Source: Alloclostridium intestinigallinarum
GTDB lineage: Bacteria > Bacillota > Clostridia > Christensenellales > UBA3700
DNA: 12,697 nt
NCBI GenBank assembly: GCA_904393845.1
Contig: CAJFNB010000045.1
Coordinates: forward strand, 1 to 12,697
Reading direction: 5' to 3'
Of this stretch, positions 1 through 5,495 are shown one piece after another. Under the pieces are notes generated by a model. It saw only the letters and a list, made by a program, of their open reading frames with translations. It had not been told where the DNA came from and ran no database searches. Each line of letters starts with the position of its first letter. Position 1 is the stretch's first letter. The translations under genes and the position numbers were made by a program.

Positions 1-115
1 CCAGTTACGCTGAAAGCAAAGCATTTTACAACCCGACATATACACATATTTTATGTTTTAGAGTAAAATGTGTTCTACTGAGGTTGGCTACGGGTAAATC
101 AAAAAATGTAGACGT

Positions 116-151
116 TATGCCGCCCGGCAAGGGCGGCATATTGTTTTTTTT
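116..151 (+). terminator. Rho-independent terminator of an upstream gene outside the window
   Basis: A perfect 10-bp stem (116-125 pairs with 131-140, arms TATGCCGCCC and GGGCGGCATA) with a 5-nt loop is followed by a T-rich tract at 141-151. This is a textbook intrinsic terminator on the + strand. The gene it ends is not identifiable: positions 1-115 contain no open frame I recognise. The T tract also overlaps the -35 position of the next promoter. Confidence 0.85.
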
Positions 152-169
152 CGTGCGGCGTGGTATAAT
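141..169 (+). promoter_or_regulatory. Extended -10 promoter directly before the ABC ATPase
   Basis: TATAAT at 164-169 is preceded by TGG (161-163), which is an extended -10 element. A weak -35 (TTGTTT, 141-146) lies 17 nt upstream inside the terminator T tract. Transcription would start about 7 nt after the -10, at or next to the ATG at 176, so the mRNA would have almost no leader. Confidence 0.6.
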
Positions 170-175
170 GGTGCC

Positions 176-1255
176 ATGTTGGAAAAAGGCGAATTTGTAG
201 TAAAGAACTTTTCCGCGTCCTACTTCGGTTACGGCGACAAGGTGAAGGACGTGTGTTTTTCCCTGCGCGAAGGGGAAGTCATGTGCCTTCTGGGCGAAGA
301 GGGCAGCGGAAAGACCACTCTTTTGCGCGCCTTGGCGGGGCTGGAAGACTGCCGCGGCGAGGTGACTTTGGGCGGAAAAAACTGGCTGGATATGCCGCTT
401 AAAGACAGGGAAGTGTGCTACACTTTCGGGCGCGACAGTCTGGACGGGAAAAAGAGCGCGGCGGAAAACATAGTAAAGCCGCTTATTCTGCGCGGAGCGG
501 GGCAGGAAGAGATAAAAGAGGCATTGAAAAGGGCGGCGCGCCTTGCGGACGTGGGGGACATACTCGCGGAAAAGGTGAAGGGGCTTCCGCCTTACTATAT
601 TGCAAAGGTGATTCTGGCGCGCGCCTTCGTGCGCAAAACAAACCTGCTTTTACTTGACGAACCGCTGTCCGAACTCACCTTTACCCAGCGCGAAAGGGTG
701 TTCAACCGTATGTGCCGCGGAGTGCGCGAACTCGGCTCGCGCGTCGTCTACGCCACCGAGCGCCCATACGAGGCGGTGTGCTTTCCCGATAAGGTGGGAA
801 TAATGTATTCCGGCGCGCTGGTGCAGTGCGGCAGTATGAGTGAAATTTACCAAAATCCTACTCATAGGGCGGCTGTGGACGCATTTTCAAGGGACGTTAC
901 CTGTATCCCGGCAAGGGCGGCGTTCAACGGCGTATGGAGCGTGGAACTTGGCGGAAAACGCGTTCCCTGTCCCGCGCTTATCAATAGAATTTACGACGGA
1001 AAAGAGGTGCTCGCCGCCGTAAGGCGCAGCGACGTCAGTTTGGGCGGAGAGGTCGGAGCGAAGGTGCTCGGAGTTATCGACGACGGCAAGGGCAGATTTC
1101 TGCGCCTGGGCGTCCCCGGCGGAATAATTTACTGCAACGGGATTGCGGACGTCGGACAGGAAGTGGGCGTTAAAATCAGACAAGCCGCTTTTATATTCGA
1201 TCCTTCCAGCGGATATTCCGTCGGTTCCGTTTCCTGCCGCAACGGCGCGGTTTGA
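176..1255 (+). CDS. ABC transporter ATP-binding protein with degenerate catalytic motifs
   Basis: The 359-residue protein has the layout of the MalK/PotA/FbpC-type importer ATPases: a nucleotide-binding domain (about residues 7-235) and a C-terminal OB/TOBE-like region (about 240-355). Walker A (GEEGSGKTT, 40-48) and Walker B (LLLLDEP, 157-163) are intact. The other ATPase motifs are not. The Q-loop position reads FG (84-85) instead of FQ, the LSGGQ signature is replaced by LPPYY (137-141), the D-loop reads SELT instead of SxLD (165-168), and the switch histidine is Glu195 (ATER for VTHD). It may therefore bind ATP but hydrolyse poorly, or act as a regulatory or structural half of a heteromer; this is inference. 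No permease or receptor gene is adjacent. The start at 176 has no Shine-Dalgarno sequence and sits about 7 nt after the -10. The domain begins right after it, so a later start is unlikely. Confidence 0.85.
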   Translation: MLEKGEFVVKNFSASYFGYGDKVKDVCFSLREGEVMCLLGEEGSGKTTLLRALAGLEDCRGEVTLGGKNWLDMPLKDREVCYTFGRDSLDGKKSAAENIVKPLILRGAGQEEIKEALKRAARLADVGDILAEKVKGLPPYYIAKVILARAFVRKTNLLLLDEPLSELTFTQRERVFNRMCRGVRELGSRVVYATERPYEAVCFPDKVGIMYSGALVQCGSMSEIYQNPTHRAAVDAFSRDVTCIPARAAFNGVWSVELGGKRVPCPALINRIYDGKEVLAAVRRSDVSLGGEVGAKVLGVIDDGKGRFLRLGVPGGIIYCNGIADVGQEVGVKIRQAAFIFDPSSGYSVGSVSCRNGAV

Positions 1256-1386
1256 GCGTGATCTTTTCGCCGCTTTTCCTTAACACCTCGCTCGGCGTAG
1301 CGCTGCTACGACTTCGCTCGGTCTTAAGCAAAATCATTCGAAAATCTCTACGCCCAAACTTGCGCCGTGCGGCAGTCAACGGAACA
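1250..1386 (-). repeat. Dispersed inverted-repeat element, copy A (minus orientation)
   Basis: The reverse complement of this stretch matches the element at 9143-9250 and 9332-9493. Best conserved are the TAGAGATTTTCGAATG block (near 1335-1350) and the core AGTCGTAGCAGCGCTACG (near 1299-1316). The core holds a 6-bp hairpin, CGTAGC/GCTACG. One end reaches the stop codon of the ABC ATPase at 1253-1255. The other end meets the open frame of the truncated surface protein. Outer boundaries are approximate because the arms have diverged. Confidence 0.7.
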
Positions 1387-1403
1387 AGAGTGAAAGCGGC
1401 GGA

Positions 1404-1712
1404 GTGCGCGTTCTGGGCGGCACGCTCGTCATGAAAAGCGGAAAAATAGCGGATAACAGTGCGGATCTCGGCGGCGAAGGCATATATGTGCGCGGCGGTT
1501 CTTGTCGCGGCGGCACGGTGGAAGGAGATGCGCTGGCGGAAGATTCCGACGTAACCGTTACGGTCGCGTCCGCCGAACCGCTGCCCGATACTAATCCGGA
1601 CGCCGCGCTTACCGGCGGAGAGATTGCCGGTATCGCAGTAGGAAGCGTTGTCGGAGCGGCGCTTATCGGCACGGGCATATTCTTCCTCGTCAGGAAGAGA
1701 AGAAAAGTCTGA
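1404..1712 (+). pseudogene. C-terminal remnant of a cell-surface protein (5' truncated)
   Basis: The frame reads GGTLVMKSGKIADNSADLGGEG, which resembles the beta-helix-type repeats of clostridial adhesin/pectate-lyase-like surface proteins (GGxLxMxGGxIxxNxA). A low-complexity linker follows, then a hydrophobic segment from GEIAGIAV to IFFLV, and finally a basic tail RKRRKV. That order is a classic C-terminal membrane anchor. The N-terminus is missing: there is no ribosome binding site at the GTG (1404), no signal peptide, and the open frame runs upstream into the dispersed repeat. I infer the left part of a larger gene was lost by recombination at that repeat. It could in principle still be expressed as a small membrane protein. 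Confidence 0.55.
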
Positions 1713-1723
1713 CGCGCTTTTGC

Positions 1724-1753
1724 TTGACGAAGGCTTGCTCGAAGGTATATAAT
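1724..1753 (+). promoter_or_regulatory. Sigma-A-type promoter of the transporter operon
   Basis: TTGACG (1724-1729) and TATAAT (1748-1753) are separated by 18 nt. This is the only good promoter before the regulator and transporter genes. It implies an mRNA leader of about 185 nt starting near 1760. Confidence 0.6.
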
Positions 1754-1759
1754 ACGTTT

Positions 1760-1945
1760 ACACCGAGGCGGAAGAGCATTCCTACGCCGAAGTAAAATAC
1801 CATATCCGTATCAATGAGTTTTCGGCGAGCAGGAGGCGGAGCGTTTACGCTTATATTTGCAGATATTTTACGCACCCTGTTTCGGGGTGCGTTTTTGCAT
1901 TCCCGCGGTATTTCGGGAAATTCATTTAAGGAAAAGGAGCGGAAA
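1760..1945 (+). promoter_or_regulatory. Structured 5' leader with internal terminator (candidate attenuator)
   Basis: The leader can form a hairpin in which GGCGGAA pairs with TTCC and CGCC (about 1766-1788). The 3' side of that hairpin, CGCCGAA, can instead pair with TTCGGCG (about 1822-1828), which would give two mutually exclusive folds. An intrinsic terminator (1869-1897) follows and the first gene starts at 1946. I compared it by eye with TPP, SAM, purine, c-di-GMP, fluoride, guanidine and cobalamin riboswitch consensus motifs and recognised none. A riboswitch or protein-controlled attenuator is inference. Confidence 0.4.
1869..1897 (+). terminator. Intrinsic terminator inside the operon leader
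   Basis: ACGCACCC and GGGGTGCGT form an 8- to 9-bp stem around a short loop, followed directly by TTTTTG. It lies between the promoter at 1724-1753 and the first gene of the operon, so it can only act as an attenuator or as the end of a short leader RNA. Confidence 0.7.
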
Positions 1946-2206
1946 GTGAAAAGACTGGGCGTTATCGGCATAGTGCTGAGCAATCCGTGCAAGGAGACCG
2001 CCGCAAAAGTGCAGTCGCTTTTGTCGGATTATGCGGAAATCATCACCGGGCGCATGGGCGTTCCCGACAAGGAAAGCGGCGTAAACGCCATTGCCGTTAT
2101 AGTAAAGGGCAGCGGCGAGGCTATCTCCGCGCTGTCGGGCAAGCTGGGCAAACTTTCGGGCGTAAGCGTCAAATCCGCGCTTACAAGCATCGAACTGCCC
2201 GAATAA
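1946..2206 (+). CDS. TM1266-family small regulator (iron-only hydrogenase system regulator family)
   Basis: The 86-residue protein begins KRLGVIGIVLSNP and contains GRMGVP (35-40), GVNAIAVIV and a C-terminal SGKLGKLSGVSVKSALT. This is the pattern of the TM1266 family, a small ACT-like ferredoxin-fold protein related to the NikR C-terminal domain and annotated as a putative regulator of the [FeFe]-hydrogenase system. The start is the GTG at 1946, because AAGGAG (1934-1939) lies 6 nt before it. The frame stays open further upstream to 1814, but that would translate through the terminator. It is the first gene of the operon, 58 nt before the solute receptor gene. No hydrogenase or HydEFG gene is in the window. 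It has no DNA-binding domain of its own, so its role, perhaps ligand sensing for the transporter, is inferred. Confidence 0.85.
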   Translation: MKRLGVIGIVLSNPCKETAAKVQSLLSDYAEIITGRMGVPDKESGVNAIAVIVKGSGEAISALSGKLGKLSGVSVKSALTSIELPE

Positions 2207-2264
2207 AACGAAAAATAAAAATCGCAATGCCCCGAAAAAGACGGAAAAGGGGCAAGGAGGTATT

Positions 2265-3302
2265 ATGAAGAAAAAATCTCTGTTGCTTATTATGGCGGCA
2301 GTCGTACTCACGGCCGCAATCATCGTCGGCGCCATGGCGTGCACCACCGTGCCCGACGGCGAATACGTGATAGTGGCTCCCGACGGAGCGCCCGCTTTGG
2401 CGATAGCCGGGCTTGCGGAAGAAGTATTTACTTATTCCGACACCGTAAGCGTAGGCGCACAGGTGGTGAATTCAAGCGAAATATCCAAGCGTGCGGCTAC
2501 GGCGGATATGGCGATAGTGCCGGCAAACGTGGCGGCAAATCTGTACAACAAGGGAACGGATATTAAGGTTATCGCCACGGTAACGCACGGCAACCTGTAC
2601 ATGGTGGGGCGTGCGGACACTCCCGAAGTGACAGACCTTACGCAACTTGAAGGGCAGATAGTGGCTTCCATCGGTCAGAACAGCGTGCCCGATTCCCTCT
2701 TCAAGGCTATGCTTACCAAAGCGGGCGTGGAATACGTCGTGGCGGGCGACCCCGCGAACGTAACCGCGGCGGAAGGCAAAGTCACGCTCGTCTACGGATC
2801 CGACGGCTCCGCGGTGATACCGCTGGTGGTTACGGGCAAGGCGGCTTACGGAATTATCGGCGAACCCGCCGTTTCCACGGGCGCAAAGAACAAAGGACTT
2901 ACGGAAAAAGCCAGCCTGCAGGAGCTGTGGAACGAGGCGAATAACACCACGGGCGGATATTCCCAGGCGGTGCTTATAATGAAATCTTCGCTTGCGGAAG
3001 ATACCGCTTTCGTGAACGCGCTTTTGGAAAGGCTTGCCGCCGACGTTGCCGCGATGACGGCCGATGACGAGGGCGCGGCTGCAGCCGCCGCCGCAATCAA
3101 GGGCGTGTACGAAGCGACTTCTTTACCCGCAAGCATAACCGCCGACATAATCAAACGGAGCAGCGTGAACATAGTTTCCGCAGCTACGGAAAGCGGTCTT
3201 GACGAAATTTACTCCATGCTTACCACCGTGGCGGGCGTGAACGCAAACTCAATCGGCGGAAGCGTTCCCGCAAAGGGCAGTAGCTTTTACTTTGCGCAAT
3301 GA
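2265..3302 (+). CDS. ABC transporter substrate-binding lipoprotein (NMT1/SsuA-like)
   Basis: The 345-residue protein starts with a lipoprotein signal: MKKK, a hydrophobic stretch, then VGAMAC with Cys26 as the lipidation site. The mature part carries APDGAPALAIAGL near its start, DMAIVPANVAANLYNKG, LEGQIVASIGQNSVPD and a hinge-like GYSQAVLIMK. This is the pattern of the NMT1/THI5-like and SsuA/TauA-like type 2 periplasmic-binding fold. It would sit on the outer membrane face and deliver ligand to the permease encoded next. The substrate cannot be read from the sequence; pyrimidine precursors, sulfonates and similar small ligands are family precedents. Ribosome binding site AAGGAGG (2254-2260) is 4 nt before the ATG. 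An alanine-rich segment near residues 265-285 is unusual but in frame. The stop overlaps the next start (ATGA). Confidence 0.85.
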   Translation: MKKKSLLLIMAAVVLTAAIIVGAMACTTVPDGEYVIVAPDGAPALAIAGLAEEVFTYSDTVSVGAQVVNSSEISKRAATADMAIVPANVAANLYNKGTDIKVIATVTHGNLYMVGRADTPEVTDLTQLEGQIVASIGQNSVPDSLFKAMLTKAGVEYVVAGDPANVTAAEGKVTLVYGSDGSAVIPLVVTGKAAYGIIGEPAVSTGAKNKGLTEKASLQELWNEANNTTGGYSQAVLIMKSSLAEDTAFVNALLERLAADVAAMTADDEGAAAAAAAIKGVYEATSLPASITADIIKRSSVNIVSAATESGLDEIYSMLTTVAGVNANSIGGSVPAKGSSFYFAQ

Positions 3303-4078
3303 AAGGCGGCGGCAGGGCGGTTAAGGTTGTAAGCCTGTTATATCCACTTATAACGGTGGGGCTTGTATTTGCGGTATGGGCGGTTGCCGCCTATGCCGTA
3401 GACCTTCCCATCGTCCTGCCCACGATAGGCGAAACTTTCCGCGGCCTGGGAGAGTTGCTCGCGTCCGCGGACTTTTACGCGGCGGCGGGCGGAACGCTTT
3501 TAAGAACGCTTATCGGCTTTGCAATCTCCCTTATTCTCGCGCTGGCGATGGCTCTGCCCGCGGCGTTCTTCAAACCCGTGGAAAAGCTGCTCGCGCCGCT
3601 CGTGCTCATCTCGCGCGCCGTGCCCACGATGTCGGTGATTCTGCTCTGCCTTCTGTGGGTGAGCAACCATATTCTTCCCGTCGTGGTCAGCGTGTTCATC
3701 GTATTCCCCGTGCTGTATACCACCATATTGAACGCGGTGCAGGGCGTGGACGAAAAACTGAAACAGATGAGCAGAATTTACAACGTGCCGCAGGCGCGTA
3801 CCGCGGTTAAACTGTATATCCCCCAGTCAATGCCCTCGATACTTTCCGGCGTGCAGTCCACACTCGGACTTATGGTGAAACTCATCATCGCCGCCGAGGT
3901 CATGTCCAATACCGCACGCAGTATCGGGCAGTCGATGAGCCTTGCCCAGATGTATCTGGAAACGGACGTGCTCATCGCATACACACTTGTCGCGATAGTG
4001 CTTTCCGCCGCTTTGGAAGGGATAGTCGCTTTGATTAAAAAATACGCTCTGAGGTGGAATTGTGCCGACAATATCTGA
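3299..4078 (+). CDS. ABC transporter permease (SsuC/TauC-like, BPD_transp_1)
   Basis: The 259-residue protein has about six hydrophobic segments, beginning with SLLYPLITVGLVFAVWAVAAYAV. The binding-protein-dependent permease pattern follows: GGTLLRTLIGFAISLILALAMALP, a proline-bearing loop ISRAVPTMSVILLCLLW, and the EAA-type cytoplasmic coupling loop (around KQMSRIYNVPQARTAVKLYIP). In the coupling loop the usual glycine is Asn. The ATG at 3299 overlaps the preceding stop by 4 nt (ATGA), indicating translational coupling, and the 3' end overlaps the ATPase gene by 17 nt. It forms the membrane channel of the importer together with the flanking genes. Confidence 0.9.
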   Translation: MKGGGRAVKVVSLLYPLITVGLVFAVWAVAAYAVDLPIVLPTIGETFRGLGELLASADFYAAAGGTLLRTLIGFAISLILALAMALPAAFFKPVEKLLAPLVLISRAVPTMSVILLCLLWVSNHILPVVVSVFIVFPVLYTTILNAVQGVDEKLKQMSRIYNVPQARTAVKLYIPQSMPSILSGVQSTLGLMVKLIIAAEVMSNTARSIGQSMSLAQMYLETDVLIAYTLVAIVLSAALEGIVALIKKYALRWNCADNI

Positions 4079-4751
4079 TTTGCGCGTCAGTTATAAGGAT
4101 AAAGTCGTATTCGGCGGCTTCAATCTGGAAGTCGCTCCGCACACCACGCTTTGCATAATGGGCAAGTCGGGGTGCGGTAAATCCACGCTACTGAACGCCG
4201 TGGCGAATCTGCTGGTCTGCGGCGGGGAAATACGCGGCTTCGGCACGTGCGGATACGTGTTCCAGGAAAGCAGGCTTATCCCGTCCATGACCGTGCTCGA
4301 AAACGTGGAATACGTGCTCCGCGGCGAAAAGGAGAACGTAAGGTCGCGCGCCATGCGTGCGCTTGAAGATATGGGCATTGCCCGTCTTGCGGGCAAGTAT
4401 CCGCTCAGAATAAGCGGCGGAGAAGCCAGCAGGGTATCGCTCGCGCGAGCGATTGCCTACGGCGCGCAGACGCTTTTGCTCGACGAACCTTTCCGCGCCC
4501 TCGATATAGGAATAAAGCGCGGAATCATCGACAACCTGGTAAAGGCGGGCATGTACGGAGCGACCGTTCTTTTCGTCACGCACGACGTGGAAGAAGCGCT
4601 CATGTGCGCGGACAGAGTAGTGGTTCTGGGCGGAAGTCCCTGCGATATAATGCTGGACATAAACCTGCCTTCCCCCCGCGACAAAAGGAGCGTGGACGAA
4701 GCGGAACTCAACGCCGCGCGTGAAAAAATCATAAATATTCTAAGTATTTAA
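4062..4751 (+). CDS. ABC transporter ATP-binding protein (SsuB/TauB-like)
   Basis: The 229-residue ATPase has a full set of motifs: Walker A GKSGCGKST (34-42), Q-loop YVFQES with Gln68, signature ISGGE (117-121), Walker B LLLDEP (138-143), D-loop RALD and switch His174 in FVTHD. It is therefore expected to be the active engine of the importer, in contrast to the degenerate ATPase at the left of the window. The start is the GTG at 4062, with GAGGTGG (4051-4057) 4 nt upstream, inside the end of the permease gene. It is the last gene of the operon. The 130 bases after it show no clear terminator with a T tract. Confidence 0.9.
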   Translation: MPTISDLRVSYKDKVVFGGFNLEVAPHTTLCIMGKSGCGKSTLLNAVANLLVCGGEIRGFGTCGYVFQESRLIPSMTVLENVEYVLRGEKENVRSRAMRALEDMGIARLAGKYPLRISGGEASRVSLARAIAYGAQTLLLDEPFRALDIGIKRGIIDNLVKAGMYGATVLFVTHDVEEALMCADRVVVLGGSPCDIMLDINLPSPRDKRSVDEAELNAAREKIINILSI

Positions 4752-4879
4752 AATTGCAAAATTATAATACAACAGCATTGCAAGAAAAAGCTTGAACTCA
4801 TTTTGCAAGCGTTGCGAAAATATTGGCATTGAAATTCTGTTTTGCTACTTCAAGGCGGTTAAAGGCGCGTCAGCTTGCC
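4752..4879. other. Non-coding spacer after the transporter operon
   Basis: AT-rich, with no gene recognised. It contains an imperfect inverted repeat (GCTTG ... CAAGC, around 4790-4812) and a GGCGGTTAA motif near 4855. That motif recurs beside the hairpin repeats elsewhere in the window (near 5238, 7987 reversed, 8116 reversed and 8394). Confidence 0.5.
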
Positions 4880-5232
4880 GCTGTCAAGTACTGCTTGACA
4901 CGTCGGCTTTTTGTTAAAAGTTTTAATTGACTTGTCAGGTACTACTTGACAAGATTATTTTTAATAGCAAGTAAAACAGACTTGTCAGGTAGTACTTGAC
5001 ACGGTTACTTTTTGTTGCAGAATTTTAAAAGACTTGTCAGTTACTATCGTACACGCTTATCTATCTCTGCTGCCGAAACAATCTTGTCAAGTACCACTTG
5101 ACACGCCTACTTTTTGTTAAAAGTTTTACAGGCTTGTCAGTTACTATCGTACACGCTTATTTGTCTCTACTGCCGAAACAGTCTTGTCAAGTACTACTTG
5201 ACACGCTCATTTTTTGATAGTAAGAATGTTAC
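4880..5232. repeat. Array of seven palindromic 23-nt units at about 50-nt spacing
   Basis: Units start at 4880, 4931, 4981, 5033, 5083, 5133 and 5183, so periods are 51, 50, 52, 50, 50 and 50. Five units (1, 2, 3, 5, 7) contain a near-perfect palindrome, consensus TGTCAAGTACTACTTGACA; two (4 and 6) keep the left part but read TGTCAGTTACTATCGTACA. As RNA the palindromic units fold into 8-bp stems with 3-nt loops. Changes from consensus in units 1, 2 and 3 give G-T wobble pairs rather than mismatches. The 27- to 29-nt intervals are related to each other: four of the five following palindromic units reach a T5 or longer run within about 6 nt. Intervals 4 and 6 are near copies of each other, so 5033-5132 and 5133-5232 form a 100-bp tandem duplication. 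No cas gene is nearby. Confidence 0.85.
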
Positions 5233-5240
5233 TTCGTAGC

Positions 5241-5268
5241 GGTTAAGGGGTGGAGCGCCCCACGCTCC
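5241..5268 (+). repeat. Hairpin repeat, copy 1 (GGTTAAGGGGTGGAGCG type)
   Basis: GGTTAAGGGGT is followed by GGAGCGC-CCC-ACGCTCC (5252-5268), a 7-bp stem with one C-A mismatch and a 3-nt loop. It has the same layout as the copies at 5313, 5351 and 8410, and the reversed copies at 7966, 8095 and 11576. Confidence 0.8.
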
Positions 5269-5292
5269 CTTCAAGGTATGACCGGGGGCGGC

Positions 5293-5378
5293 GGCTCGCC
5301 GCAATCAGGGGTGGAGCGTCCCACGCTCCCGGCTCGCCGCAATCAGGGGTGGAGCGTCCCACGCTCCCGGCTCGCCGC
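5293..5378 (+). repeat. Tandem 38-bp repeats carrying hairpin copies 2 and 3
   Basis: A 38-bp unit begins GGCTCGCCGCAATCAGGGG. It occurs at 5293-5330 and 5331-5368, and its first 10 bases recur at 5369-5378. Each full unit holds a perfect GGAGCGT-CCC-ACGCTCC hairpin (5313-5329 and 5351-5367). A second hairpin, GCGGCG-GCT-CGCCGC, overlaps the left edge. Confidence 0.85.
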
Positions 5379-5415
5379 GCGCCCGTCCCGCGTTGCAGAT
5401 TTTTATATATAGATA

Positions 5416-5444
5416 TTGTCCTTTTTGTAAAGCTGTGGTATAAT
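5416..5444 (+). promoter_or_regulatory. Sigma-A promoter of the GH3 gene
   Basis: TTGTCC (5416-5421), a 17-nt spacer and TATAAT (5439-5444) with a TG extension (5436-5437) form a good promoter. It predicts a start near 5451 and a leader of about 45 nt. Confidence 0.75.
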
Positions 5445-5495
5445 ATAATACGGATATATTATTTGTCCCGCATTGCGGGAGGTTCGGAGGAAATT

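Noticed and set aside
1..115. Tail of an upstream protein-coding gene
   Set aside because: Two frames are partly open, but none gives a recognisable sequence, and the correct frame cannot be decided from 115 bases.
1814..1945. Longer TM1266 protein or leader peptide from the ATG at 1814
   Set aside because: It would be translated through an intrinsic terminator. The GTG at 1946 has an ideal AAGGAG site and matches the family's N-terminus. A short leader peptide cannot be excluded.
4880..5232. CRISPR array
   Set aside because: The spacing is CRISPR-like, but the units are short (23 nt) and fully palindromic, two of seven have a divergent right half, the intervals are similar to each other instead of unique, and no cas gene is present.
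5250..5495. Longer GH3 protein beginning at 5250
   Set aside because: The extension runs through hairpin repeats and a sigma-A promoter, and a strong ribosome binding site stands before the ATG at 5496.
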